64,000 nt of DNA. It comes from Lamellibrachia satsuma. Its lineage: Eukaryota; Annelida; Polychaeta; Sabellida; Siboglinidae. The notes under the pieces are model-generated. The model worked only from the letters and a program-made list of their open reading frames with translations, had not been told where the DNA came from and did not search any database. The position numbers and the translations under genes are program-made. The DNA is taken from the NCBI GenBank assembly GCA_033239005.1, contig BSQZ01000011.1:5716001-5780000 (forward strand), in the 5' to 3' direction. Positions 1 to 9,799 of this stretch are shown here, piece by piece. Positions within the stretch are counted from its first letter, which is position 1. Each line of letters begins with the position of its first letter.

Positions 1-601
1 TTTTTCAAAGTCATTCATTCTGTAATAAATACATTTCGTATTTTACACACTTGTCTTACTGAGGTCTATCCTTCATTTAGGCATATGTGTACCACTGCAA
101 TCTATAAGTACGTCCAGTGCTTTAAGATGGATTGTGTGGTGTTTTTATGTGTGGAAGCAGTTGGGTTAATGAATAACGTGTTTCATTTACATACCAATTA
201 CATGCATAACTCTTTCAATTTCGCTTCTGCACAGTTCTTGCCATTCTCATAGGTTCTGTCTGTGATGGCTGCGGCTCTGCGATGGAAATGTTGTGAAGTC
301 TTCATAAATAGTACATATTCGCCATATGGGCTGTGATATTGACAATCACAGACATTTTTAAAAGCACTATCATTAATTATGTGCTAATTAAATAGTTACA
401 TCATGTGTTATTGACCAACACAAATGTGACAAACAATTCCTAAATATTAATGAGTGTGCAAAAGGGGTCTCAACCTCCCACCTCCACCAGTTGTGGGATT
501 AAACACTTTCCACTATTTTATGAACAATTTCCCACCATTTGTTTGACAACTTAACTTTTTTGTGTGACATACACATGCATACAAACATGTTGTATTTGTG
601 G
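1..601. other. AT-rich intergenic sequence, no gene seen
   Basis: About 600 bases of AT-rich sequence. I see no open frame with a recognisable domain and no obvious repeat. It lies just downstream of the minus-strand Myb/SANT-like gene, so part of it could be that gene's 3' UTR or a further transposon half outside the window, but nothing in the sequence shows this. Confidence 0.4.
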
Positions 602-618
602 TAGGAAAGGTTACCTCC

Positions 619-1330
619 TTGTTGGATGTCAGGAGCTTGAGCACCTTGCTGGATGTCAGGAGCTTGAGCACCTTGCTGGATGTCAGGAGCTTGAGCACCT
701 TGCTGGATGTCAGGAGCTTGAGCACCTTGCTGGATGTCAGGAGCTTGAGCACCTTGCTGGATGTCAGGGGCTTGAGCACCTTGCTGGATGTCAGGTGCTT
801 GAGCACCTTGCTGGATGTCAGGAGCTTGAGCACCTTGCTGGATGTCAGGAGCTTGAGCACCTTGCTGGATGTCAGGAGCTTGAGCACCTTGCTGGATGTC
901 AGGAGCTTGAGCACCTTGCTGGATGTCAGGTGTTTGAGCACCTTGCTGGATGTCAGGAGCTTGAGCACCTTGCTGGATGTCAGGAGCTTGAGCACCTTGC
1001 TGGATGTCAGGAGCTTGAGCACCTTGCTGGATGTCAGGTGTTTGAGCACCTTGCTGGATGTCAGGAGCTTGAGCACCTTGCTGGATGTCAGGGGCTTGAG
1101 CACCTTGCTGGATGTCAGGAGCTTGAGCACCTTGCTGGATGTCAGGAGCTTGAGCACCTTACTGGATGTCAGGAGCTTGAGCACCTTGCTGGATGTCAGG
1201 AGCTTGAGCACCTTGCTGGATGTCAGGTGCTTGAGCACCTTGCTGGATGTCAGGAGCTTGAGCACCTTGCTGGATGTCAGGTGCTTGAGCACCTTGCTGG
1301 ATGTCAGGAGCTTGAGCACCTTGTAGAGCT
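619..1330 (-). repeat. 27-bp minisatellite, about 26 copies, probably exonic
   Basis: Tandem array of the unit gagcttgagcaccttgctgg plus atgtcag (27 bp, nine codons). Because the period is a multiple of three, frames stay open for long stretches on both strands. The minus frame GAQAPDIQQ is the likely coding one: it continues the last Myb-gene exon, and the commonest unit variants (GCT/GCA/GCC) are silent in it. A C-to-T change makes one CAA into TAA near 1159, so only about six or seven units would be translated. Confidence 0.85.
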
Positions 1331-2799
1331 TGAGCACCTTGTAGAGCTTCATGAGCTTCATTCTCTCCAGGTGTGTTATCAGCTGCAACTGAAAGGATCG
1401 ACATTTAAGCCAGTCTACATCATTTTCTCATTGTATATTTGCTGATTGTTTGTTACATTTGCCTGTGAATGCAGACACTAAAAAATCTTCTCACAGGATA
1501 TGTGATATGCTGATAATACAAATGTAAACTTACCACTGATGGCATCGCTACTGCATAAACCTCCTTTAATCCCTGAAAGTGACAATAAAATTACACTCTG
1601 AAGCGACACATAATAATAAGACAATACAAATACAGTTCAACCTGTCAAATTTGATAACCCAAAAGTCTTGGTGTCATGATTAAGGAAGTTCCATTGTAAT
1701 TCTGATACAAAGATTCATACAGTGGTTAATGATATTGTATGTACGCTGTATTATTTAGAGAAAACTGATTCACTTAGAAAAGATGCATGTGTTAAGTTTA
1801 TATAATTAGTTTATTTTCTACATTTATATAATTTAAAGTATGATAAAACAAATTATGTCACTGTATTACTCAGCTTCTATGGAGGCTGCAAAGCAATAAA
1901 ACACCATAACAACTATTCCTTCCACAACACAAGACCCAATGATCCCCAGGATCCGTTCTTCAACGGCAGACAATGTCTCCCGGTCCTCACTACCCCCACC
2001 AGTCTGTCTAATCTTTTTTGAGATTCTTGCTGCCTGGTAATGCAGACTATCACATAAAATACTGTGTCATAGAATAAACATAACATAATAGAATAAACAT
2101 AACAGAAAACAACCATAATGTTAATATTGTTTATTGATGTTAATTACACTAACGTATTATTTTCATACATTCACGTTCAGTACTTGTTACACATTAACCT
2201 ACTTACTTAACTTTTTATTTAAAAAAAGGTCAGTTCGTTATAATACAATATTATATACTATCTATTCAGAAACATCTGACATTACACTAATTACAATAAC
2301 TTAACTAAAGAATGGCACACCTTCTTTACTTCTGAGAACCAAGTTTCTTTTTTACGTTTCAATTCTCCAGGTGTTCTTTTGACTAACCCTGTACCATGCA
2401 TCTTGGTAGCAATGGTGTTCCAAACACCCTGTTTGTCCCCTTGCCCTCCTTGTGAGGCAAGGGAACTGAAACTCCCGCACAGCTGTAGTTTGTCACTTTC
2501 TACCAGCTGGACAAGGCGCTCCAGTTCCTCATCAGTATAATTTGCTTTTCTCTGAAAATACGTTAAATACTTATTATTTCTGTGGTAATTATTATTTGGA
2601 AATTATCTTGCATTATGGCAATAACACAATATTTTCAGTATACCCTCATGCACCACAAATGTGTCACGCAGCTGCACCCACAATGGCTGAAGCACAATAC
2701 TCAATACTGACAATAGTCAGTAGTAGTCGTCTAGGTTCATAGACATAGTCATATAGTATGATATACAATAATGCACTTAATGCCAATGGTGTGTGTGTG

Positions 2800-2830
<31 letters not shown>

Positions 2831-3312
2831 TCGCGCACACATATATATACATCATGCTAGGGTGAGACACAGAGCAGCTTGAAAGTATGTTTTTTTTTGC
2901 ATAGGCCATAGCCGGCTATGCCATAGCCTCGGGCATAGACATAGTTATTGCAAATGTCTCTGCTCAAAGTGTGAAGTGGGTCTTCAAAATGAAACAAATA
3001 TATATACATACACACACGTACAATATATATTAAATAAGTTGTACAAGGTAGCGTTTGCATAATCGACACGTAACATCAGTTCCCATGAGGCATGGCCATG
3101 TCGTCTGCGTTCTTTTTCTCGTCTGCTAGTCCTACGACATCTCGGCTACAGTAAAATGGATAAAACTAAGCGTCAGTCACGTCAACCGCTTTTTAGCAAT
3201 CTAAACTGTATACAAGTATACATCACAAATGAATACTAACATTCGCAACACTAGACATGCACAAATCTTACCCTTTTCGAGATTTTCTCATCGTCGCCGA
3301 CAGCGAATCCAT
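1159..3312 (-). CDS. Myb/SANT-like DNA-binding protein (Harbinger/NAIF1 type), split gene
   Basis: Probable DNA-binding protein of the Myb/SANT-like family that accompanies Harbinger transposases, or of domesticated NAIF1-like relatives. Exon 1 (3312-3272) starts at ATG and encodes MDSLSATMRKSRK, ending GG|gtaag. Exon 2 (2549-2330) joins in phase and encodes the trihelix-like domain: YTDEELERLVQL, then VWNTIATKM, then KRTPGELKRKKETWF. Exon 3 (from 2033) encodes ISKKIRQTGGG and EERILGIIG; the RQTGGG and EERxLxIIG blocks are typical of this family. A 39-bp exon (1572-1534, IKGGLCSSDAIS) and a last exon from about 1390 follow; the latter runs into GAQAPDIQQ repeats and meets TAA near 1159. Oddity: family alignment places the exon 3 donor at GAAG|GAATAG (about 1910), which lacks GT. 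The gene may therefore be broken or end in exon 3 (frame stop at 1868-1866). No transposase is visible. Family call firm, exon ends less so. Confidence 0.72.
1573..1865. other. Likely intron of the Myb/SANT-like gene
   Basis: AT-rich sequence between the 39-bp exon and exon 3 of the minus-strand Myb/SANT-like gene. I see no independent gene or repeat. The other introns (2034-2329 and 2550-3271) are similarly AT-rich. Confidence 0.5.
2790..2836. repeat. (GT)n-(GTGC)n microsatellite
   Basis: Alternating GT followed by GTGC repeats and a short CA/TA run, lying in intron 1 of the Myb/SANT-like gene. Simple-sequence length variation is expected; no function is evident. Confidence 0.9.
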
Positions 3313-3539
3313 GATTGTTGTCATTGGCAACTCTCAAATTACTTCCACATTTCCGCCAGTGTAACACCGAAATAATATCCTAAAGGATCAAATAGCTCTT
3401 TAGCTAAAATCGCTCTTTAGCTTATGATGGAATTTACGAGCATCTTATTGAAACGCTTTTTGAAAACGCTCTTAAAATTCTATGATGGATTCTGTGTTAT
3501 GATAGGTTTTCCTTATGAGCTCTTAGTCTTAGTGAAACA

Positions 3540-5038
3540 GTCCCCAGGTCCTGTTCTGGGAGGGGGTGTTTGGGAAGGACTCCAGAGTGGATGACAGGGA
3601 GGTCGAACCGCTGGGTGAGGTTCTTTGGGACCTGATGGCCCCTGTCACCCTCACAGAGGTACAGGCAACATTGCGCGACACCGAAAAGGGTGCCGTAGGC
3701 ACTGATAACATCACGCTCGTGGATCTGCGAAAGCTCGGCCCTCGCGCCGTCCCCGCGCACCTTAACATGTGGCTGTACATCAGCTACCTGCCCGCTGGAT
3801 TCCGGTCTAGCCGAACGATGCTTATCACCAAAGTACCGGCCCCCAAGGGGCCCAAAGAGTACCGTCCCATTTCAATAGGTCCGTATTTGGCCCGAGTCTT
3901 CCACAGGCTTCTCACCACTTGGTTGTCCAGCGGGATCAACTTTAAATCTCGACAAAGGGCTTTTATTAAGGGTGATGATAAAGCCGACAATTTGTCCCTT
4001 TTGAGGTGCCTGCTGAGAGACTCATGCGAGGAGCTGAAACCGCTCTGGCTGTTGTTCCTCGATGTGTCGAAGGCGTTTGACTCAGTGTCCCACGCCTCCC
4101 TCTTCCTGGTGGCGAAGAGAATGGGAGTGCCTGGGCCGTTTATCGAATACTTGCGATGCCTTTACTCAGAGGCTTCGACTCGTCTACATGTCAGTGAAAA
4201 TATGAGTGAGCCCCTGACCCAAAACAGGGGGTGAAACAAGGCAATCCGCTCTCACCTATCCTCTTTAACTGTGTCGTCGACTGGGCGATCGAGGCTCTCG
4301 ACCCGGAGCTAGGCGTCCAAGTAGGATGTGACGTTCCTCGCCTCAATCACCTGGCCTTCGAAGACGACATCTAGAGGGGGTGCTGTGGTCTCGCTCTAAA
4401 CGCAGACAAGTCGAGGTCACTCACGATAGCGGTGGACGGGAAAGCTGGCCGTTGGGTCTGCGATCCCATGCCGTATATGTTCCTTGCAGGGGGGATGTTG
4501 TCGACTGTTCCCATTGCCGAGGGGTATAAATACCTCGGAATCACCGTGAGCGCCCGGGAAGGTGGTTCGTCTGCTGAGGAGCTCCTCACTCGCGGACTGA
4601 ACCACTCAAGCCACAACAACGGCTTTATTTTCTAAAAAAAAAAAACACCTGGTTCCTAAACTCTATCACAGGTTGGTCTTGTCTATGAGTAACGGAGGAG
4701 TGTTACGCCGCCTTCATAAGATGGTCGAAGTCTGAGGTTGTGGCTTAAGCTGCCCCATGATGCAGTGAACCCGATGTTTCACTGCGGGGTGCGCGAGGGT
4801 GGACTCGCCATTCCATCCTTTAAGCTGACGATCCCCCTTCTCAAGAAGGCGAGGGGGTATCAGGGGATGTATTCTTCGGTGCCCTCATATTCAACAAGGC
4901 GGGGGGGGGGGCATGTCTCCAAAGTCCGCCAGTATGTGTCATACCTTCGGAATTTCTAAAATGGAACTTGTGATTTTCTCAGCATCCGTGTGCGAATGGG
5001 GGTGGAAGGTCTATAGGGCGTTCCACAAGACTATTTTT

Positions 5039-5039
<1 letters not shown>
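3540..5039 (+). mobile_element. R2-clade non-LTR retrotransposon, 5'-truncated, at the 28S R2 site
   Basis: R2 elements insert sequence-specifically in the 28S gene. The reverse transcriptase reading here is R2-like, and the 3' end abuts GCCAAATGCCTCGTCATC at 5039, which is the 28S sequence immediately downstream of the canonical R2 cleavage site. The element is 5'-truncated inside the RT ORF (no N-terminal zinc finger or Myb region), carries frameshifts, an in-frame stop and internal deletions, and lacks a recognisable C-terminal endonuclease. No 28S sequence lies on its left, so the truncation is also the breakpoint of the orphan rDNA fragment. Confidence 0.85.
3557..4960 (+). pseudogene. 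R2-like reverse transcriptase, broken
   Basis: Remnant of the R2 protein, which primes reverse transcription on nicked 28S DNA. The first frame (about 3566-4234) contains EYRPISIGPYLARVFHRLL, then QRAFI and FLDVSKAFDSVSH (RT motif A). A frameshift near 4232 moves the frame to GVKQGNPLSPILFN (motif B). Motif C reads AFEDDI instead of the usual F/Y-A-D-D and is followed at once by TAG at 4371. About 30 residues appear deleted before GLALNADKS, and YKYLGITVS follows. A further block near 4740-4850 (WLKLPHDAV, REGGLAIPS) matches the R2 thumb-side region. The lesions make it inactive. Confidence 0.85.
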
Positions 5040-5094
<55 letters not shown>

Positions 5095-5600
5095 GCTGTC
5101 CCTATCTACTATCTAGCAAAACCACAGCCAAGGGAACAGGCTTGGCGGAATTAGCGGGGAAAGAAGACCATGTTGAGCTTGACTCTAGTCCGACTCTGTG
5201 AAGAGACATGAATAGGTATAGCATAGGTGGGAAGCGCTTCGGCGTCGCAGTTGAAATACCACTACTTTTATTGTTTCTTTACTTAATCAGTAATGCGTAA
5301 TACTGCTCAGTACGAGATGAACCGCAGGTTCAGACATTTGGTTCACGTGCTTGGCTGATAATCCAATGGTGCGAAGCTACTATCTGCGGGATTATGACTG
5401 GACGCCTCTAAGTCAGAATCCCGCCCAAACGTGTGACTTTGTTTTCCATGCCTCCGTGTTGGCAGGCAACGATATCCGCATGTTGACCGTCCTTCGGTAC
5501 ACGCGGTGGCTTGGCCACAGCAGACGGCTATCTTCAGCTATCTTCGTAGAGCATTGCGTCCGAGTGCCGAAGCGATACCTACCCCGTGCAATGTAGAGGT
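5040..5600 (+). rRNA. 28S rRNA 3' fragment, internally deleted pseudogene
   Basis: From 5040 the sequence follows the conserved 28S region downstream of the R2 site (CATCTAATTAGTGACGCGC, then the segment ending TTTTATTGTTTCTTTACTTA at about 5285). It then jumps to the 28S 3' region that contains CTGCTCAGTACGAG (about 5304) and GTGCGAAGCTAC. Most of the intervening conserved segment, including the peptidyl-transferase region, is missing (roughly 0.7-0.9 kb by recall of 28S structure). Point changes such as CGAGATGAACC in the otherwise nearly invariant sarcin/ricin-adjacent segment also show loss of constraint. The exact 28S 3' end is not clear; I place it near 5600. Confidence 0.85.
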
Positions 5601-5603
5601 GCG

Positions 5604-5636
5604 GCACCGGTGACGCGATTTCGACCGATCTGAAAA
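5604..5636 (+). promoter_or_regulatory. Spacer copy of duplicated rDNA promoter-like motif
   Basis: A 33-bp motif containing gatttcgaccgatctgaaaa occurs here and again at 5998-6030, with 30 of 33 bases shared and a spacing of 394 bp. Many animal rDNA spacers carry a copy of the RNA polymerase I promoter upstream of the gene promoter, and the arrangement fits that. The assignment is inference: the start site cannot be seen. Confidence 0.4.
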
Positions 5637-5884
5637 AAGTCGATCCTCGAGGCTATCCACTGGACCGCGCCGCCCGGCGAGGGCGGGATCTCGCTAGGGA
5701 GCTCGGAGCAGTCGTCGAGGTCCCTTCCAAGAGAAAAAATTGTCCTCGAGATATCGAGACGCGGTCGCCTGCGCCCGGTGCCGGCGCCTGCACGAAACCG
5801 CAGGCAGCGTCGTCCTGTTGGCATTTGTGTCGCCCCAGCAGTCGAAACAGTTATTTTTTGCGAAATTCCGTACAAGAAACTCTT

Positions 5885-5911
5885 CACTGTGGGAGTCACA
5901 CTCCCACAGTG
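5885..5911. other. Perfect 12-bp inverted repeat (hairpin) in rDNA spacer
   Basis: cactgtgggagt and its exact reverse complement actcccacagtg are separated by three bases (cac). As RNA it would form a 12-bp stem. It could be an ETS processing hairpin or a terminator-type signal. No expression evidence is available from sequence. Confidence 0.6.
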
Positions 5912-5997
5912 AGGAGCGTTCCAAGTTGGACCCTGCAGCCGTCACCGGTGTCGAAACGTTCAACGGAACTCCCGTGCGAAGTTTCCGGCGCGTGCGG

Positions 5998-6030
5998 GCA
6001 TCGGCGACGTGATTTCGACCGATCTGAAAA
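5998..6030 (+). promoter_or_regulatory. Gene-proximal copy of duplicated rDNA promoter-like motif
   Basis: Second copy of the 33-bp motif at 5604-5636, ending about 450 bp upstream of the 18S start. If the motif is the polymerase I core promoter, the ETS would be about 0.45 kb. This is inferred from repetition and position only. Confidence 0.4.
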
Positions 6031-6478
6031 TCTGATGACAATCATTGACGCCTTGCCTATGCAGACAGGTCACCCGCCCGTGCTATATATGTGGAGAGCA
6101 GTTGGTCGATGGTCGGCTGGCGCAAAAGTCGCAACGTCTTCTTTTCTTCTTTCCCGTGTTCCCGCGTGGGGACTTTTGCCGATTCGTGGCTGCAAACTCT
6201 CGTTCGGCAGGTACACACTCGGCGGAATGGGTATCTTTGTGAGGAGCTGTCTCATGGAGCATGTCGGACGTGCGAATCGTGATATCGACCTGACGGTCTT
6301 GTGAAGTTCGACCCCTGGACTGAGGACTCGAGCGGCACGTGGCAGAGCGGCTTCTAGACCGCGCACGCCCGCGCGGACATGCGAGCGTAGCGGCGGTGGC
6401 GAGAGCTGAAGGCAAACGGCTAACGAGCGATGTAACTAACAATGGTGCGAGTCGGGCCCGTGAGCCCGACCGGATCGG

Positions 6479-7579
6479 CCTGGTTGATCCTGCCAGTAGC
6501 TATATGCTTGTCTCAAAGATTAAGCCATGCATGTCTAAGTATATACCTCAACACGGTGAAACCCTGAATGGCTTTTAAATCAGTCACTCTTTATTGGATC
6601 GTTCATCCTACTTGGATAACTGTAGTAATTCTAGAGCTAATACATGCAAATCGGCTACGACCGTGCGAGCGGGAAGAACGCTTTTATTAGATCAAAGCCA
6701 ATCGGTCTGTTTCGGCGGACTGTTCGATTGGTGGCCTCAAGACGGCGAAGTATCTTTCAAGTGTCCACCCTATCAGCTTTCGATGGTACGTGATATGCCT
6801 ACCACGGTCGTAACGGGTAGTGGGGAATCAGGGTTCGATTCCGGAGAGGAAGCATGAGGAACGGCTACCACATCCAAGAAAAGCAGCAGGCGCGCAAATT
6901 AACCACTCCTGGCCCGGGGAGGTAGTGACGAAAAATAACAATACGGGCTCTCTTTCGAGGCTCCGTAATTGCAATGAGTACACTTTAAAGTCTTTCACGA
7001 GTATTTATTGGAGGGCAAGTCTGGTGCCAGCATCCGCAGTAATTCCAGCTCCAATAGCGTATATTAAAGTTGTTGCATTTAAAAAGCTAGTAGTTGGATC
7101 TGGGGTCCAGGCTGGCGGTCCGCCGTGCAGCGATTACTGTTCGTCCTGACCTACCTGCCGGTGTCCATCCGTGGATGCTCTTCGCCGAGTGCCTCGGATG
7201 GCCGGAACGTTTACTTCGAAAAAATGTGAGTGTTCAAAGCAGGCGTGTTCGCCTGAATAATGTTGCATGGAATTGTGGAATAGGACATCGGTTCTAGTTT
7301 GTTGGTTTTTGGAGGTAATGATTGAGAGGGACGGACGGGGGCATTCGTATTACGGCGTTAGAGGTGAAATTCTTGGATCGCCATAAGACCAACTACAGCG
7401 AAAGCATTTGCCAAGAACGTTTTCATTAATAAAGAGCGAAAGTCAGAGGCTCGAAGACGATCAGATACCATCGTAATTCTGACCATAAATGATGTCGATT
7501 AGCGATCCGCCGGTGTTGTTTCCATGACTCGCCGGGCAACTTTCAGGAAACCAAAATCTTTGGATTCCGGTGGAAGTAT
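6479..7579 (+). rRNA. 18S rRNA, truncated pseudogene (first ~1.1 kb)
   Basis: Starts at the standard 18S 5' end (CCTGGTTGATCCTGCCAGTA) and follows 18S through CAAAGATTAAGCCATGCATG, the 530-loop region, GAGGTGAAATTCTTGGATCG (about 7359) and GATACCATCGTAATTC. It breaks off in the TTCCGG(T)GGAAGTAT segment at about 7579, so roughly the last 40% of a 1.8-kb 18S is absent. Pseudogene evidence: the near-universal GTGCCAGCAGCCGCGGTAA reads gtgccagcatccgcagtaa, and GAATGGCTCATTAAATCAG has lost bases (gaatggcttttaaatcag). Open frames across it are meaningless. Confidence 0.95.
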
Positions 7580-8725
7580 ATCCATGTGGCTCATGGTGTT
7601 CCTTGGTTTTATGATGTGTCCAATTTGTTTTCTGTATTTTGTTGAAGAGTTGCTCAGTTCGACTTAGAACGTCTATGTGTGTGGCAAGGTCTTGATCTCA
7701 CCTCAGCTGAACTAGGTTAGCTTTATTTACACCAGTTTGTTTAAGGACTGACTTCATTGCGCCATCTAACAACTACCATTGTTCTCTCTATTGTTGCCTT
7801 CCATGGATGATTAGGTTGCAGCAGGCATTTCCTTAGACCGAGCAGGAACGTTCTGCTCAGTGACATGATGTTCCGGTCATTATATACGAAACAGGCATAC
7901 TTAACCCCTGTGTGGGATCTTTTACTTCCCCTGGCATATGCACCACAGGAAATATACCTACGACTTTTAGTGTCTGACTTGGCTCTTTGTTTGAAATAGT
8001 CCAAGTTTCCAAGTGGTAGCAGGTGGTCTCATACCCCGGCCCTCTCAATTGGTAGTCTGACGCCCTAATAGCCGAGTTACAATGATATCTTATTATCCAA
8101 CCGCCTTCAGATTCAAGTGTCCTTAACCCATTGGAGTGCACGTCTGGATGACTCATCAACTACCCTTCGCCACCAGTCTTTGTCCAGGTCTGCCTCGAGG
8201 AGATCTTTGATGCTTAGGACTGGTTTTGGGGGTCGTACCATGTTACTGGTGGTTTATCAAGTGTATGTACGTCCTAGTACTCTGGATTCATACGGTTTTT
8301 TGTATCATACGTAGTATTGTTGCGTGGTGTTTTGACTTCCCCTGTGCCTTCGTTAGGCAACATTGTCCCATCGACACATTGTTCGCAGCTATTATAAATA
8401 TAGCAAATGTGATATAATATAACATCAGTTACAGCACACACAATGTGCCACCGTCTGCCACATACACGACGCAGCATGCATGGTGTGTTCACTGTCATCT
8501 CACCATTGTCTCACGTGTCATGCTGACAGTCTGATGTCAAGTTTGTCTTCTTTAGATGCCATGTCCTGCGATCCTGGCCCTCCACGAAGATCTGTCATTT
8601 GTATTTGACACCAACTGTTTTGTTGAGATTTCACATTCAAGTTCCAGAACTTTACTGTCATTTTGTCCTTTGTCCATGACACTTTCTAATGGCGTAGCCA
8701 TCGCCTTGTCACGGCAACGATATCA
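7580..8725. other. Intergenic sequence with possible LINE relics
   Basis: After the 18S breakpoint there is no intact gene. A degraded tRNA-like SINE lies at about 7880-8095. The minus strand at about 8140-8260 reads loosely like the C-terminus of a transposon protein (ADLDKDWWRR), and at about 8530-8690 like SSWRARIAGHG. These are too degraded for a family call. Confidence 0.35.
7880..8095 (-). mobile_element. Degraded tRNA-derived SINE (old copy)
   Basis: Shares gtgtgggatcttttacttcc, ctggcata, gcaggtggt and the tRNA-like head with the two clearer SINE copies at 43.8-44.05 kb and 44.45-44.70 kb, in the same orientation. The A-box (attagggcgtcaga on the minus strand) and B-box-like (ggggtatgagacc) are diverged. 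It is probably an old insertion of the same family. Confidence 0.55.
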
Positions 8726-9790
8726 TCTAGTATAAATCCGACTGAAACACACAATTATAATTAAGCTGTTCATAATTTGACATGAATATGTCAACAGTCG
8801 GGCTGTTCTTGTTCATACCTGTACATACCCCTGTATTAGTCCTAGTTAAGTTATATGAAAGCCGACCATTAGTAAAAGATTTCCATATATACTTTTTAAA
8901 GATGGTTGTGTTCCAACTTCTTGCATTAATCAAAGGTGGTCAGTGTTTGCACTGAACTCACATGATCAGCTATGGTCATAGCATTGTACAAAAATGAGGA
9001 ATTTATTCACTGAAACAATAATTGGATAGTTATGCTAAACTCGCATATGTAAACCAAAAGGTGCACGAAATCGGGCAACTCGGGTATAATTTCCTCTCCA
9101 TATCACAGTTCAGCATCTGCTGTCTGTCACAGTTCAGCGACAGCAGATGTTGAACTGTGACATGGAGATGACGTCAATTCATTCCCATCAAATATTTACC
9201 AATATCAGACTCTGGTATCCTTTTGACCATCCGTGAATGTATAAATGTCTGATAGTTCCAAACAACATTCATAAGTAGTTTTAGACACGTAGTAACCATG
9301 AATGGTTAACCAAAATTGTCGTGTCAAATTCGAAGCGATATGCTGACTCGATGTATACTGGTCAGTGTAGAATTCAACGTACTTAATAATAGAATATGCT
9401 GTTTTAAAAAAATCTGAAGGAACATTTTGTGCAAGAAATCAACATACCAAGTCACGAACAGCTACTTCATCTATTCAATGCAAACAAATTATTAGAAAAG
9501 TTGTTTTGAGTGAAAAACTTACAAATATTGAACATCCGAACCATGTCACGCGAGACGAGGAAACCAGTACAATTCAACCTATATTCATGGCAAGCCGTAC
9601 TGACAATAAATTTAATAAATGCATCAACGTCACTCAGCTGTTTTCTGTCAACTCTTGAATGATTATTGCGACTAATTGTGTACGTTTTAACTGTTGAGAC
9701 TAATTTGTACTTACTATTTTTGTGCAAAGTAAAGTGATTGAATGACCACACATGTTTTTTATTCGTTTAAAAGAAAACGTAAATTTTTAA
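8726..9790. other. AT-rich intergenic sequence with one long hairpin
   Basis: No open frame with a domain and no tandem array. The only structure I see is the 29-bp-arm inverted repeat at 9096-9167, given separately. Confidence 0.4.
9096..9167. other. Long inverted repeat, 29-bp arms, 14-nt loop
   Basis: Left arm 9096-9124 and right arm 9139-9167 are complementary at 27 of 29 positions; both mismatches could be G-U pairs in an RNA of one strand. The loop repeats part of the arm (tcacagttcagc), so the locus is also a short direct repeat. It may be the remains of a foldback element or MITE, or a small hairpin RNA; sequence alone does not decide. Confidence 0.7.
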
Positions 9791-9799
9791 TTACATTTT

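Larger units (their letters stand above)
5601..6478 (+). other. rDNA intergenic spacer plus 5' external transcribed spacer
   Basis: This GC-rich stretch lies between the 28S 3' part and the start of 18S, so it spans what would be the junction of two tandem rDNA units. At under 0.9 kb it is short for an animal spacer, and deletions are possible. It contains a 33-bp direct repeat and a perfect hairpin, given separately. The open frames here are GC-rich coincidences; none shows a protein domain. Confidence 0.7.

Noticed and set aside
513..1445. Long open frames on both strands across the 27-bp array (KVLKLLTSS, AGCQELEHL, LLDVRSLST)
   Set aside because: They exist because a 27-bp period without stops keeps every frame open; only the GAQAPDIQQ frame joins a recognisable exon and has silent-biased variants.
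5740..6442. Several open frames of 60-160 codons on both strands
   Set aside because: They lie in GC-rich ribosomal spacer between 28S and 18S fragments and show no domain.
6594..7297. Open frames within the 18S region
   Set aside because: Sequence is 18S rRNA; frames are incidental.
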